In this document: positions 9,512 to 17,734 of the stretch, piece by piece
Layout: every line of letters starts with the position of its first letter
Numbering within the stretch: position 1 is the stretch's first letter
Assembly: GCA_040218045.1 (NCBI GenBank)
Contig: JAVJQA010000052.1
Coordinates: forward strand, 1 to 64,000
From: Marinoscillum sp040218045
GTDB taxonomy: Bacteria > Bacteroidota > Bacteroidia > Cytophagales > Cyclobacteriaceae
DNA length: 64,000 bases
Direction of reading: 5' to 3'
Program-made: the position numbers and the translations under genes
Notes under the pieces: generated by a model
The model's input: only the letters and a program-made list of their open reading frames with translations
Told to the model about the DNA's origin: nothing
Databases searched by the model: none

Positions 9512-11665
9512 TTATCCGCCAATAGAAACTACAAAGTACAGCAGTCCTATTATTAGCACAACCATGACCCAGGAGAGCAAAAACCCTATCCAGTCTTGTT
9601 TATTCCATTTGTAAAACTCCCAGTCTGAGCCAGGGAAAACAAGCGCCTCTGGCTGCGCTGAACCCTTTGCTCCAGAGGGGCGTACACGCTTTCTCATGTT
9701 AGTATAAAAATCATCCAGTAGTTTAGGATCATCTCGCTTAGTGATGAAAGCAACTCCAAACATCAGGAGGAAAGGAAAAACCAACCGGATCAGTAATCTT
9801 ATGGTCTCATTTAGAGCGTATGGGTTTTGGCTCAAGTCAAACCCCAGTCTATCGAACAACAACAGTTCCAAATAAATGTATCCACTACCATATTCCTGCC
9901 CATCTTCAGTCTTCAAGCCTTTAGACCAAAAAATTGATTTTGCAGGCAGCACATATGTCCTATCTACTTCATCTCCCAGCGAAAGTGGCTCAGGGCTGGC
10001 AACGCCCGACCGCTCTTCAGGCACGAGTGCCTCCCATTGAGCAATTTTCTCTTCACGGACTTCCACATCCAATTGCTTGGCGGTATAAGTCTTTAGTACC
10101 GGATCCGGATTTGTTTGCTTCAGCAAAACCTCATTTGTTCTCACTGCCGGCCAAAAAGTAGGTATAAGCAAAGGAATCAGGTAAAACAATGAAAATGTAG
10201 CAATGATTGAAACCCAAGCCGCTTTTTTGTTGGCCTTCCTCCACTTTAACCCCAGCCAAAAGGCAGCCACAAAAATCACAAAGAACTCCCAAATGAATTT
10301 CAATATCTGGAGGATGTTATCAAACTGAGTGGTCACTATTGCAGCCCCTATCAAGAAAATGGCTCCTGATATCCTCCCGGCCCATATATTGTGATGGGCT
10401 GATTTATCAGGGAATAACGGCCTGTAGAGGTTGTTCACAATCAACCCTGAGACAGTTATCATCAAACAGTCTGCAGTGGACATCAGGGCAGCCATCAGAC
10501 TGGCCAGCATCAGACCTACCAGGCCTAAGTTCAATGGCCCCAAAAGTGTGCGGGTAGCATGCCCCCAAACCAGGTCAGGGTTCGTAAGCTGACCTCCGAA
10601 AAGCAGAATTGCCGCTAACCCCAATACTCCCCACATGATCGTGACGATCCGTTTCATGAATGTTCCGGTCACAAAGCCTATGCGTGCAGAGTCTTCATCC
10701 TTTGCAGCTCCGGCTGTAACCAGCTGATTGGGTTGTGTGACCACTGTAAGGCCTGAAACCAACGCGGCAGTGATAATGAAGTACCATGTGAAATCTATAG
10801 TAGCGGGTGAACCAAAAATTTCGAAAGAGCTTTCTGGCAATCTTTGGTGCAAGTGATCTAGTGCTTGTGCCATACCCCCGCCTCCATAGATTGAATTGAT
10901 CTCACTCCAGGCAAAGGGTATGAGGATAAATGACAACAAGATGATGAATATCCCCTGGAGCAAGTCGGTATAGAACGCCGCCTCCAACCCTCCCAAAGAG
11001 GTATAGATGATCACTATAATGCATATCGACCATACCAAAGTGCCTTCCGATAAATAGGAGAATAGTGCTCGCGGCTGTTGTTTCCTAAGTGTTTCAAGTT
11101 CTGTTTTTTCCTTTCCCGACAAATAATCAAAGTCTAAGCTCTGAAGGGCGAAAAGTCTATCAGATTTTTCTTTTTCCTGAAGCTCGGAAGTGCTAAGCTC
11201 AGATAAAGGCTTAGGGGTCATGGCCATCGCTGTAGTGCTCACAGCCTTATAACCAACGGAAAGCAAGCCCATCATGCCAATCGTTCCAACCAGCGCATAC
11301 GTAGCGGCCATCTGTCGGGAACCGTAACGAGACTCATAGAAATCACCCATTGTGATCATCCTAAGCCTTCTCAGCCACGGGGCTGTGATCCAAAAAAGAG
11401 GTGTTGCAAATAGCATCAATAACGAGCTCCAGATCCCGCTTGCTCCATTATTAAAAGTAGTGGTAGCCACACCTGCAGGCCCATCAGCCGAAGTAGCCTG
11501 ACCAAAGCTGGCAAAAGTGGAAAATAACTTTCCGAACTTGCGGCCTCCGAGAAAATAATCCTCCTCTTCCTGAATAGATAAACTGGACTTTATCCCAATG
11601 TATATAATGCCACCAAAGTAGATGACCAAAATCGCTATATCAATATAAGAGAGTCCGAATATCAT
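9512..11665 (-). CDS. Sodium:solute symporter (SSS family), probable inositol or sugar uptake
   Basis: Inner-membrane Na+-coupled transporter with the LeuT-like core. Motifs include YFLGGRKFGKLFSTFASFGQ near the N-terminus, TMGDFYESRYG, and SLGGLEAAFYTDLLQG. At 717 residues it is longer than the usual 500-600. Two soluble inserts account for this: a charged, coiled-coil-like loop at about residues 155-205 (LSELSTSELQEKEKSD) and a second at about 515-600 before the last spans. The family includes the animal myo-inositol transporters. It lies 5 bp behind GH28 and 32 bp before MIOX, which supports inositol or a small inositol glycoside as cargo. The family is sure, the substrate is inferred from neighbours. 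Confidence 0.88.
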   Translation of the reverse strand: MIFGLSYIDIAILVIYFGGIIYIGIKSSLSIQEEEDYFLGGRKFGKLFSTFASFGQATSADGPAGVATTTFNNGASGIWSSLLMLFATPLFWITAPWLRRLRMITMGDFYESRYGSRQMAATYALVGTIGMMGLLSVGYKAVSTTAMAMTPKPLSELSTSELQEKEKSDRLFALQSLDFDYLSGKEKTELETLRKQQPRALFSYLSEGTLVWSICIIVIIYTSLGGLEAAFYTDLLQGIFIILLSFILIPFAWSEINSIYGGGGMAQALDHLHQRLPESSFEIFGSPATIDFTWYFIITAALVSGLTVVTQPNQLVTAGAAKDEDSARIGFVTGTFMKRIVTIMWGVLGLAAILLFGGQLTNPDLVWGHATRTLLGPLNLGLVGLMLASLMAALMSTADCLMITVSGLIVNNLYRPLFPDKSAHHNIWAGRISGAIFLIGAAIVTTQFDNILQILKFIWEFFVIFVAAFWLGLKWRKANKKAAWVSIIATFSLFYLIPLLIPTFWPAVRTNEVLLKQTNPDPVLKTYTAKQLDVEVREEKIAQWEALVPEERSGVASPEPLSLGDEVDRTYVLPAKSIFWSKGLKTEDGQEYGSGYIYLELLLFDRLGFDLSQNPYALNETIRLLIRLVFPFLLMFGVAFITKRDDPKLLDDFYTNMRKRVRPSGAKGSAQPEALVFPGSDWEFYKWNKQDWIGFLLSWVMVVLIIGLLYFVVSIGG

Positions 11666-11670
11666 GTTAT

Positions 11671-13083
11671 TTATTTTTCAATAAACTGCCATTGAGTGTT
11701 TCCCTTTTTAACATAATCCATTTTCTCAGGAAAAGCCGGCTGACCCTCAAAGTTTTCAACAATCAACCCTTTTACATTGTCTGCATGGATGGCACTTCCA
11801 AAATAATCCGGTCTATTGTCTCCCCAGGAAACACTGCAGTTGTGAACAAATATTTTACTCGCATTTTGAAGGAAAAAACCTGCCGTTTCAGCAAAAATCA
11901 TATCATCTCCTTCACAAGGACGGCAATCATAAATGCCGCCATCATAATTGGTCGTCTTGTCTATTTCTATATCAATATCATTGAAACGAATGTTGCTGAT
12001 AAGGTCAGGCCGCTGTGCTCCTACAAAAATTCCGTTTTCGCTTTTGCAGCGAAAATTGGCAAACGTAATGTTTTTTACCTCCCCGACTTCTCCTTTGGAG
12101 GCACCAGGCTTCAGGCGCCATCCTGCATCTTTGTGGTCATTGGAAGCCCTAGGGTAGGCAGTCACGTAAATGGGCTCTGCTTTTCCCCACCAAACATCAG
12201 AAAACAGTCGGCACTCCAGGATCACATTGGAGAAAATGACATCCGAAACGGTCCCTTCATCTCGGTTCTGAATACCAATACCGCGACTACTCCCTTTTAT
12301 AATGCAGTTGTTGAAGGTGACCCGGCGTATAGCATCCACATTCTCAGACCCGATCTTTACCGCGCATGAAGTCGAAACAAATGTGCAATTTGATATCACT
12401 ATATCTTCACAGCTACCGTATTCTATATATTCCCGTCGATTTTTCAGACAAATACAATCATCTCCAGATTCTATGTGACAATTGACAATGCGCACATTCT
12501 TGCAATGGTCTATATCAATTCCATCACTATTTCTGATCTTCAAATGGTTGTAAATGGAAATATCCGAAATGCTTACATCATTACAGCCCACAAAATGCAA
12601 TGCCCAATAAGCGGCATTCTTTACCGTAATACCTGTAATCTTGATGTTTTTACCTCCTATCAGGGTAAGGATATGAGGCCGGGGATCTATATCTGTAAAA
12701 GGCTTCAGCTCAAAAGCATCAGGAAATTCGCGTCCCATAAAGGCAATTCCGTTTCCATCTATTACTCCTTTACCTTTAATGGAAACATTTTCAATATTCT
12801 CACCACCAATCCAGATGGTACCTTCTCCTCGATTTTCCCTGAATGCACTTTGGGTATAGATAGATTCATCAGGATTGGCCTGGATTACTGCCCCGGTTTC
12901 TAAGTATAACTCTATATTTGATTTAAGAAAAAAAGGTCCCGTAATAAAAGTCTTACCCGATGGAATCAACACAGTACCTCCACCAGCTTCATGACAAGTA
13001 TCTATCGCATTTTGGATTGAAGCAGCATCGTCACTTTGTCCGTTTCCTCTTGCTCCGAAATCTATAATATTGTATATTGCCAT
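11671..13083 (-). CDS. GH28-like right-handed beta-helix glycosidase, no signal peptide
   Basis: The 470-residue protein opens with YNIIDFGARGNGQSDDAASI, the usual start of polygalacturonase-type beta-helix enzymes. GH28 motif I (NSDGIDIDHC, Asp at about 187) and motif II (GDDCICLK, about 206-213) are intact. The third motif, normally G/S-H-G, reads STSCAVKIGSE and has no His. The fourth, normally RIK, reads RGIGIQNRD. No signal peptide is visible, so it probably acts in the cytoplasm on imported oligosaccharides. It is the promoter-proximal gene of the operon with the symporter and MIOX. A uronide-containing substrate would suit the glucuronate theme. It could also be an epimerase-like or lyase-like beta-helix protein. 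Confidence 0.78.
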   Translation of the reverse strand: MAIYNIIDFGARGNGQSDDAASIQNAIDTCHEAGGGTVLIPSGKTFITGPFFLKSNIELYLETGAVIQANPDESIYTQSAFRENRGEGTIWIGGENIENVSIKGKGVIDGNGIAFMGREFPDAFELKPFTDIDPRPHILTLIGGKNIKITGITVKNAAYWALHFVGCNDVSISDISIYNHLKIRNSDGIDIDHCKNVRIVNCHIESGDDCICLKNRREYIEYGSCEDIVISNCTFVSTSCAVKIGSENVDAIRRVTFNNCIIKGSSRGIGIQNRDEGTVSDVIFSNVILECRLFSDVWWGKAEPIYVTAYPRASNDHKDAGWRLKPGASKGEVGEVKNITFANFRCKSENGIFVGAQRPDLISNIRFNDIDIEIDKTTNYDGGIYDCRPCEGDDMIFAETAGFFLQNASKIFVHNCSVSWGDNRPDYFGSAIHADNVKGLIVENFEGQPAFPEKMDYVKKGNTQWQFIEK

Positions 13084-13087
13084 ATAT

Positions 13088-13099
13088 ATGTACTACATA
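13088..13099. promoter_or_regulatory. Candidate GntR/FadR-type operator before the GH28-symporter-MIOX operon
   Basis: ATGTACTACATA, which fits the GT-N3-AC dyad of GntR-family operators, lies 5 bp before the GH28 start codon. It is 96 bp from the divergent gntR start. The identical 12-mer occurs once more in the parts of the window I scanned by eye, upstream of susC. A perfect 12-bp palindrome, ATATTGCAATAT (13105-13116), lies next to it and could be a second site or part of the gntR promoter. Its closeness to the start codon would let a bound repressor block transcription or ribosome access. Confidence 0.55.
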
Positions 13100-13194
13100 A
13101 TTACATATTGCAATATATGCAAAAAACTCTAACAAACAAGCGTCGGAATTTGCAATAATTGATGTTTTATCCATTTCTCCTTAGCACATTAAGA

Positions 13195-13923
13195 ATGAAA
13201 GAAATAAGTCCCAGACCACAACCAGTCAAGAATTTCTCCCTAGCAGAGCAGGTGGAAGAAAGCCTCATGCGTTATCTGAAAGAAAACAGGTTTAAAACAG
13301 GAGACCCGTTACCTAAGGAAACAGAGCTGGCGGAATACCTAGGCGTAAGCAGAAACATTGTACGTGAGGCGCTCAGCAGACTAAGGATGCTGGGGATCAT
13401 AGAATCCAAAAAGAGAAAGGGGATGATCATCTCAGAGCCTGACTTGCTGGGAGGAGTAGAGCGGGTAATGGACCCCGATCTACTAGGAGAAAAAGCCATG
13501 CAAAACATTTTTGAGCTCAGGTTGGTCCTGGAAGTAGGAATGAGTGATCTCTTGTTTATCCGGAAAAAGCCTGAGGATGTAAAGATACTGCAGGATATAG
13601 CTAAGCGGGAAGCAGCTGATCCGCTGTGTGCTGGTAGTATCAAAACCCGGCTGGGATATGAAATAGAATTTCACTCTCACCTCTATCAGATGTCAGGAAA
13701 CGATACCCTGAATAGATTTCAGTCCCTGCTGCTACCGGTATTCCATTACATGATGGAGCAAGAGGCTAAACTCCAGAAGAAACCGGAAAAGGGCAGTATC
13801 TCTCACTTTGATCTGGTAGAAACACTCCGTTCAGGAACTGCTAATGATTTCAGGGGAAATATGCGGGAGCATCTCACCCCTCATTATAGAAAACTGGAGG
13901 TTAAAGAAGCGGACAAAAAGTAG
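13195..13923 (+). CDS. GntR family transcriptional regulator, FadR/FCD subfamily
   Basis: DNA-binding regulator of 242 residues and the only plus-strand gene in the locus. The start at 13195 is chosen over the TTG/ATG at 13159-13162 because homology begins at FSLAEQVEESL. The winged helix-turn-helix spans about residues 10-75 (TELAEYLGVSRNIVREALSR). The all-helical FCD effector domain follows, with probable metal/ligand His residues in EFHSHLYQMSGN, ISHFDLVE and MREHLTPHY. FadR/FCD members often sense sugar acids (UxuR, ExuR and LgoR types), which would suit glucuronate made by MIOX. It is transcribed divergently from the GH28 operon. It probably controls that operon and susC through the shared operator motif. 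Confidence 0.9.
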   Translation: MKEISPRPQPVKNFSLAEQVEESLMRYLKENRFKTGDPLPKETELAEYLGVSRNIVREALSRLRMLGIIESKKRKGMIISEPDLLGGVERVMDPDLLGEKAMQNIFELRLVLEVGMSDLLFIRKKPEDVKILQDIAKREAADPLCAGSIKTRLGYEIEFHSHLYQMSGNDTLNRFQSLLLPVFHYMMEQEAKLQKKPEKGSISHFDLVETLRSGTANDFRGNMREHLTPHYRKLEVKEADKK

Positions 13924-14004
13924 GCAGGAAATCTTTCATACAGCTCAAAGGCTAAGTCCTATCATTGTCCAAAAAACGGGATGGTACAAACAGCTGCATG
14001 CCTT

Positions 14005-14028
14005 GAGGAATCTTTAGTTCCTCTTTTT
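14005..14028 (+). terminator. Rho-independent terminator of the gntR gene
   Basis: Stem GAGGAA / TTCCTC with a 7-nt loop, followed by TTTTT (14024-14028), 80 bp after the gntR stop. It is enclosed by an outer inverted repeat, CGGGATG (13977-13983) and CATCCCG (14042-14048). The GATCCCTACG just downstream (14031-14040) recurs inside the long direct repeats near 61.6 and 62.4 kb. Confidence 0.7.
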
Positions 14029-14124
14029 AGGATCCCTACGTCATCCCGCTTTATCAAATCCTTGCTCCCCTGAATCCTTACCTGGTTCGCACGTGCTCAT
14101 AAGTCCCATAATCTTGTAAATCCG

Positions 14125-17100
14125 TCAAAACGATACAGGCAGCAAAATTGTAAAAGTAGAACCTTTGCCTACTGTAGAGTCTACCAGCAAATCACCCTGG
14201 TGTTTTTTGATAATGCTATATGAAATGAAGAGTCCCAAACCTGTTCCACTACCAGGGGGTTTGGTAGTAAAAAAGGGTTCGAAAATTTGTTTCTCAAGCT
14301 CTTTTGGAAAACCTAATCCATTATCTTTTACTTCCAAAATCACATGTTTATCCACTGTTTTGCCTATTATTTGGATCCTGCCATCCGCTTTATCTCTCAC
14401 GGCATCTATGCCATTTGTAACCAAATTGATCAGCACCTGATTGACCTCAACTTTGTTTCCTGTAACGGTTAATGATCCCTCCAGCTGAATACTAAAACCA
14501 ATATCCGGAGCAGATTTTTCGATAAACGATAGGGTGGCAGTTACCATATTATTAAGCTCAAATTCCTCATCTTTTTTTTGATTGCTTCCATGCGGTGAGA
14601 TATTTAGCAAGTTGCGGACTATGGTTGCTGCACGACTCACTCCATTGGTCATGCTATCAAGTAAGCTTTCCATCTCATCAAACACCTCATTCAAGGCATT
14701 CCTGTTTTCGGGGATCATACGCTCTTTTATCTCCTTCAGATCCTTTCTTATTGGCCCGGTCATTCCCCCAATATAATTGAGAGGATTGTTTAGTTCATGA
14801 GCCAGCCCTGCTGTCAGTGTACCGATAGAAGCCATTTTTGCTGATTCGATCAATTGACTCTGAGTTTTTTGAAGGTTTAGTAACGTTTCTTCAAGTGAAT
14901 CGCGCTGAGCTTGTAGCTCCTCACTCTGTTTATGGATTTCGTGGTTTTTCTCTTCAAGGGACTTGTTGGCTTCAGATAATTCCCTGGTTCGCTCATGGAC
15001 CATTTGCTTGAGCCGGTAATGGTTGAAGCGATGCTGCCTCATTCGTATATAATAGACCAAATATATGAGCCCCAAAAAAAGGAGCACCATCAATAGCCGA
15101 AACCAGACCGTCAACCAAAAAGGAGGTACAACAATCACTGTCAGCTGTTTGGGTTGCCCGGCCCAAATCCCATCCCCGTTTGACGCTTTTACTTTAAAAG
15201 TGTAAGTGCCCGGCTTGAGATTGGTGTAGGTAGCGGTACGCTTATTGCCCACCTCATTCCATTCCTTTTCGAAAGGTTCCATCATATAAGCATATTCACT
15301 TTTCTCTGGATCCAAAAAGTCAATGGCTGAAAAAGTGAGCGTAAACACATTTTGATCAAAAGGTATTCGCAATGTATCCAGATACCTGATGTCTTGCTGG
15401 ATGAGCGATCCAGCACCTGGCTGAATGGACTTGTTGAAAATGGCCAGATCGTTAATGATCAGGTTTGGAGGATTTGGATCTGAGGGCAAATGTTTTGGGT
15501 CGATCCGATTGAAACCATTGGATCCTCCAAACAACAAGCTACCATCCTGACAGGCATAACATGAACCACTTCGAAATGTCATGCTTTGAAGGTTGTTTGA
15601 TTTGGAGAAGCTTCTGAAAGTCATACTCTCCTGATCCAAAACGGCCAGTCCTTTGGCGGTGCTTACCCAAATGTTGTTATCATCATCGGCCAACAAACAA
15701 ACCACCATGTTGGAGGGTAGTCCATCGGCTGGGGTGAGGGTATGAAAGGTCTCGGTTTCAGGCTCAAAATAGCTGAGCCCTACTTTAGAAGCTATCCATA
15801 TTCGACCTTTCCTGTCTTTTATCCCCCAATCCAGATCATTGGTAGGTAAACTGTTTTTGTTTTCAGCATCATATGCATAATGCTTGACAAAGCTGTAGGA
15901 AGGCAGGTTAAAAACATGGATCCCTGAATTTGATATGATCCATAAATCTTCTCCATACTGGAGCAGCTGCCATATGATTCGGAAGCCATTTGGAGTCTTA
16001 ACAGGAATCTCAAAACGCTCGAAGGTGTCAGTGGCTCTTTGATATTTATAAATGGAATTCCAGGCAGCCGCCCAGAGGTTACCATCATCGTCCAGCATAG
16101 TGGAATACCGGGAAACAACAAAGTCTATGGTCTCATTATTTTTATAAAATGTGTATTGTCCCGATTTCAGGCTCTTTTTTATCAGTCCATCAAAATAACT
16201 GCCTATCCACAGATCATCTCCATCCAATAGTAAATGACGTACGTTGAGAGACTCTTGCTCGTAAGTGAAGATGCTTTTCCTCCTGTCCCAGATATTTAAT
16301 CCACCCCGACTGGTCCCAACAAACAAGATGCTATCAGATCCTTCCAAAAAGCAATTGATAATGTCAGAATTGAGGCTATTGACATTGATAGGTGAGTTTC
16401 TGAAAACCTCAAACACATTTTGATGCCTGGAATAATAATTGAGGCCACTTGAATAACTGCCCAACCAAACATCTCCCCTGGAAGTGACCAACATGGAGTG
16501 TATGGAATTGTCAGACAGACTCAGCGGATTATCAGGATCATGCTCTAATCTACCAGTGTACTGGTAAGTTTTGGTATCAATGATCATAGGTCCATGATAG
16601 GTGGCTACCCATAGGTGATCCTCATCTGGCCGGATAAACCCTTCCCTGGTTTCGAAAATCGTAGAAATACTATGAATCGGGTACACGTTTTCTATAACAT
16701 CAGTCGTAAGATCGCTCAGTTTAAGGCGCCATACATGGGTGGATCCGCTGATCCACAACTCATCCGACCTGTCCTGGAAAAGAGCGTTGACAGATCCCAG
16801 GCTGTCTGCCCCTTTTTTAATCTCAATTCGTTGCAATGCAGGTTGTCCATTTCTGTCCACGAGCTTCAACAAACCATTGGTTCCGCCAAACCACAGATTG
16901 TCATCCATAGTCTGGACCGATCCGATAAAATAATCATCGAGCACTTCGCCGGATTCTTTGATAATGCCAACCTTTTTCAATTCAGTACTCCCAGCTTTTA
17001 GCAAGTACAAGCCTCTACCTGACGACACCCACAAGTTTCCATCCCTGTCTACAAGTAATGACAACACAGTCCATGGTTGCTCATCCGCTATTTCATTAGG

Positions 17101-17475
17101 ATAAAATCGAGTAAATATTTTTTTTCGCTGATCATAGGAAGTAAGGCCGTCTGAAGTTCCTATCCAGATGGTTCCTTTTCCATCACCTGTTACTACATTA
17201 ATATAGTTGCTGCTGAGTGTGTTTTGGTTCCAGGGGTCACCATAAAATGAATGAAAATCGTATCCGTCAAAATAGTTGAGGCCATTCCCGGTTCCGATCC
17301 AGATGTAGCCTTGTTCATCTTCATAAAGCGACAAAATAGTTACCTGGGATAAACCGTGATCCGTATTGAAATGCTTAAACCTGTAATCAGCTTGGTCTTT
17401 AGACAGACCAAAGCCCAATCGGACGATACCGATAAATGTAATCCATAAAATTAGATTCGGCTTTAGTAAATCCAT
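14125..17475 (-). CDS. Propeller (Reg_prop/Y_Y_Y) sensor histidine kinase without receiver or AraC domain
   Basis: Membrane sensor of 1116 residues. The start at 17475 gives a signal-like helix (LLKPNLILWITFIGIV). About 600 residues of Reg_prop repeats follow (DEQGYIWIGTGNGLNYFDG, DRDGNLWVSSGRGLYLL and many more), forming two periplasmic beta-propellers. Next come a Y_Y_Y domain (about 690-780), one membrane span (LTVWFRLLMVLLFLGLIYLV), a coiled coil, a HisKA domain with His893 in GLAHELNNPLNY, and an ATPase domain (DNGLGFP, GTGLGLFISY). The protein stops after the ATPase domain. The receiver and AraC-type DNA-binding domains of true hybrid regulators are absent, so a separate response regulator must exist elsewhere. 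Its position inside the locus suggests it senses a product of the target glycan. Confidence 0.9.
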   Translation of the reverse strand: MDLLKPNLILWITFIGIVRLGFGLSKDQADYRFKHFNTDHGLSQVTILSLYEDEQGYIWIGTGNGLNYFDGYDFHSFYGDPWNQNTLSSNYINVVTGDGKGTIWIGTSDGLTSYDQRKKIFTRFYPNEIADEQPWTVLSLLVDRDGNLWVSSGRGLYLLKAGSTELKKVGIIKESGEVLDDYFIGSVQTMDDNLWFGGTNGLLKLVDRNGQPALQRIEIKKGADSLGSVNALFQDRSDELWISGSTHVWRLKLSDLTTDVIENVYPIHSISTIFETREGFIRPDEDHLWVATYHGPMIIDTKTYQYTGRLEHDPDNPLSLSDNSIHSMLVTSRGDVWLGSYSSGLNYYSRHQNVFEVFRNSPINVNSLNSDIINCFLEGSDSILFVGTSRGGLNIWDRRKSIFTYEQESLNVRHLLLDGDDLWIGSYFDGLIKKSLKSGQYTFYKNNETIDFVVSRYSTMLDDDGNLWAAAWNSIYKYQRATDTFERFEIPVKTPNGFRIIWQLLQYGEDLWIISNSGIHVFNLPSYSFVKHYAYDAENKNSLPTNDLDWGIKDRKGRIWIASKVGLSYFEPETETFHTLTPADGLPSNMVVCLLADDDNNIWVSTAKGLAVLDQESMTFRSFSKSNNLQSMTFRSGSCYACQDGSLLFGGSNGFNRIDPKHLPSDPNPPNLIINDLAIFNKSIQPGAGSLIQQDIRYLDTLRIPFDQNVFTLTFSAIDFLDPEKSEYAYMMEPFEKEWNEVGNKRTATYTNLKPGTYTFKVKASNGDGIWAGQPKQLTVIVVPPFWLTVWFRLLMVLLFLGLIYLVYYIRMRQHRFNHYRLKQMVHERTRELSEANKSLEEKNHEIHKQSEELQAQRDSLEETLLNLQKTQSQLIESAKMASIGTLTAGLAHELNNPLNYIGGMTGPIRKDLKEIKERMIPENRNALNEVFDEMESLLDSMTNGVSRAATIVRNLLNISPHGSNQKKDEEFELNNMVTATLSFIEKSAPDIGFSIQLEGSLTVTGNKVEVNQVLINLVTNGIDAVRDKADGRIQIIGKTVDKHVILEVKDNGLGFPKELEKQIFEPFFTTKPPGSGTGLGLFISYSIIKKHQGDLLVDSTVGKGSTFTILLPVSF

Positions 17476-17734
17476 TATGGAATCTATCAAAATTCCAGTT
17501 ATTAACAAACAAATGGTATTAACTATGGATAGTAGAGTCTGAAGCTGATGGAGTGCTATTCAAAGGGATGATCGGTTGTTTTCACTCTATGAGCATAGCC
17601 TAGAGGAGCACTGATTGAGGATTATTGAGTGAAATTTAAGGAGTGTTGCGAAATAAGATGAAATGAGACCTTGTCTTAATTTTTGTAAAACAGGCCTCAT
17701 TCCAAAAAAAAAACTTACCCGGAGGGCTTGCCCA

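Noticed and set aside
11692..12369. A 225-codon plus-strand frame opposite the GH28-like gene
   Set aside because: Antisense shadow. The minus strand has a clear family match over its full length and this frame has none.
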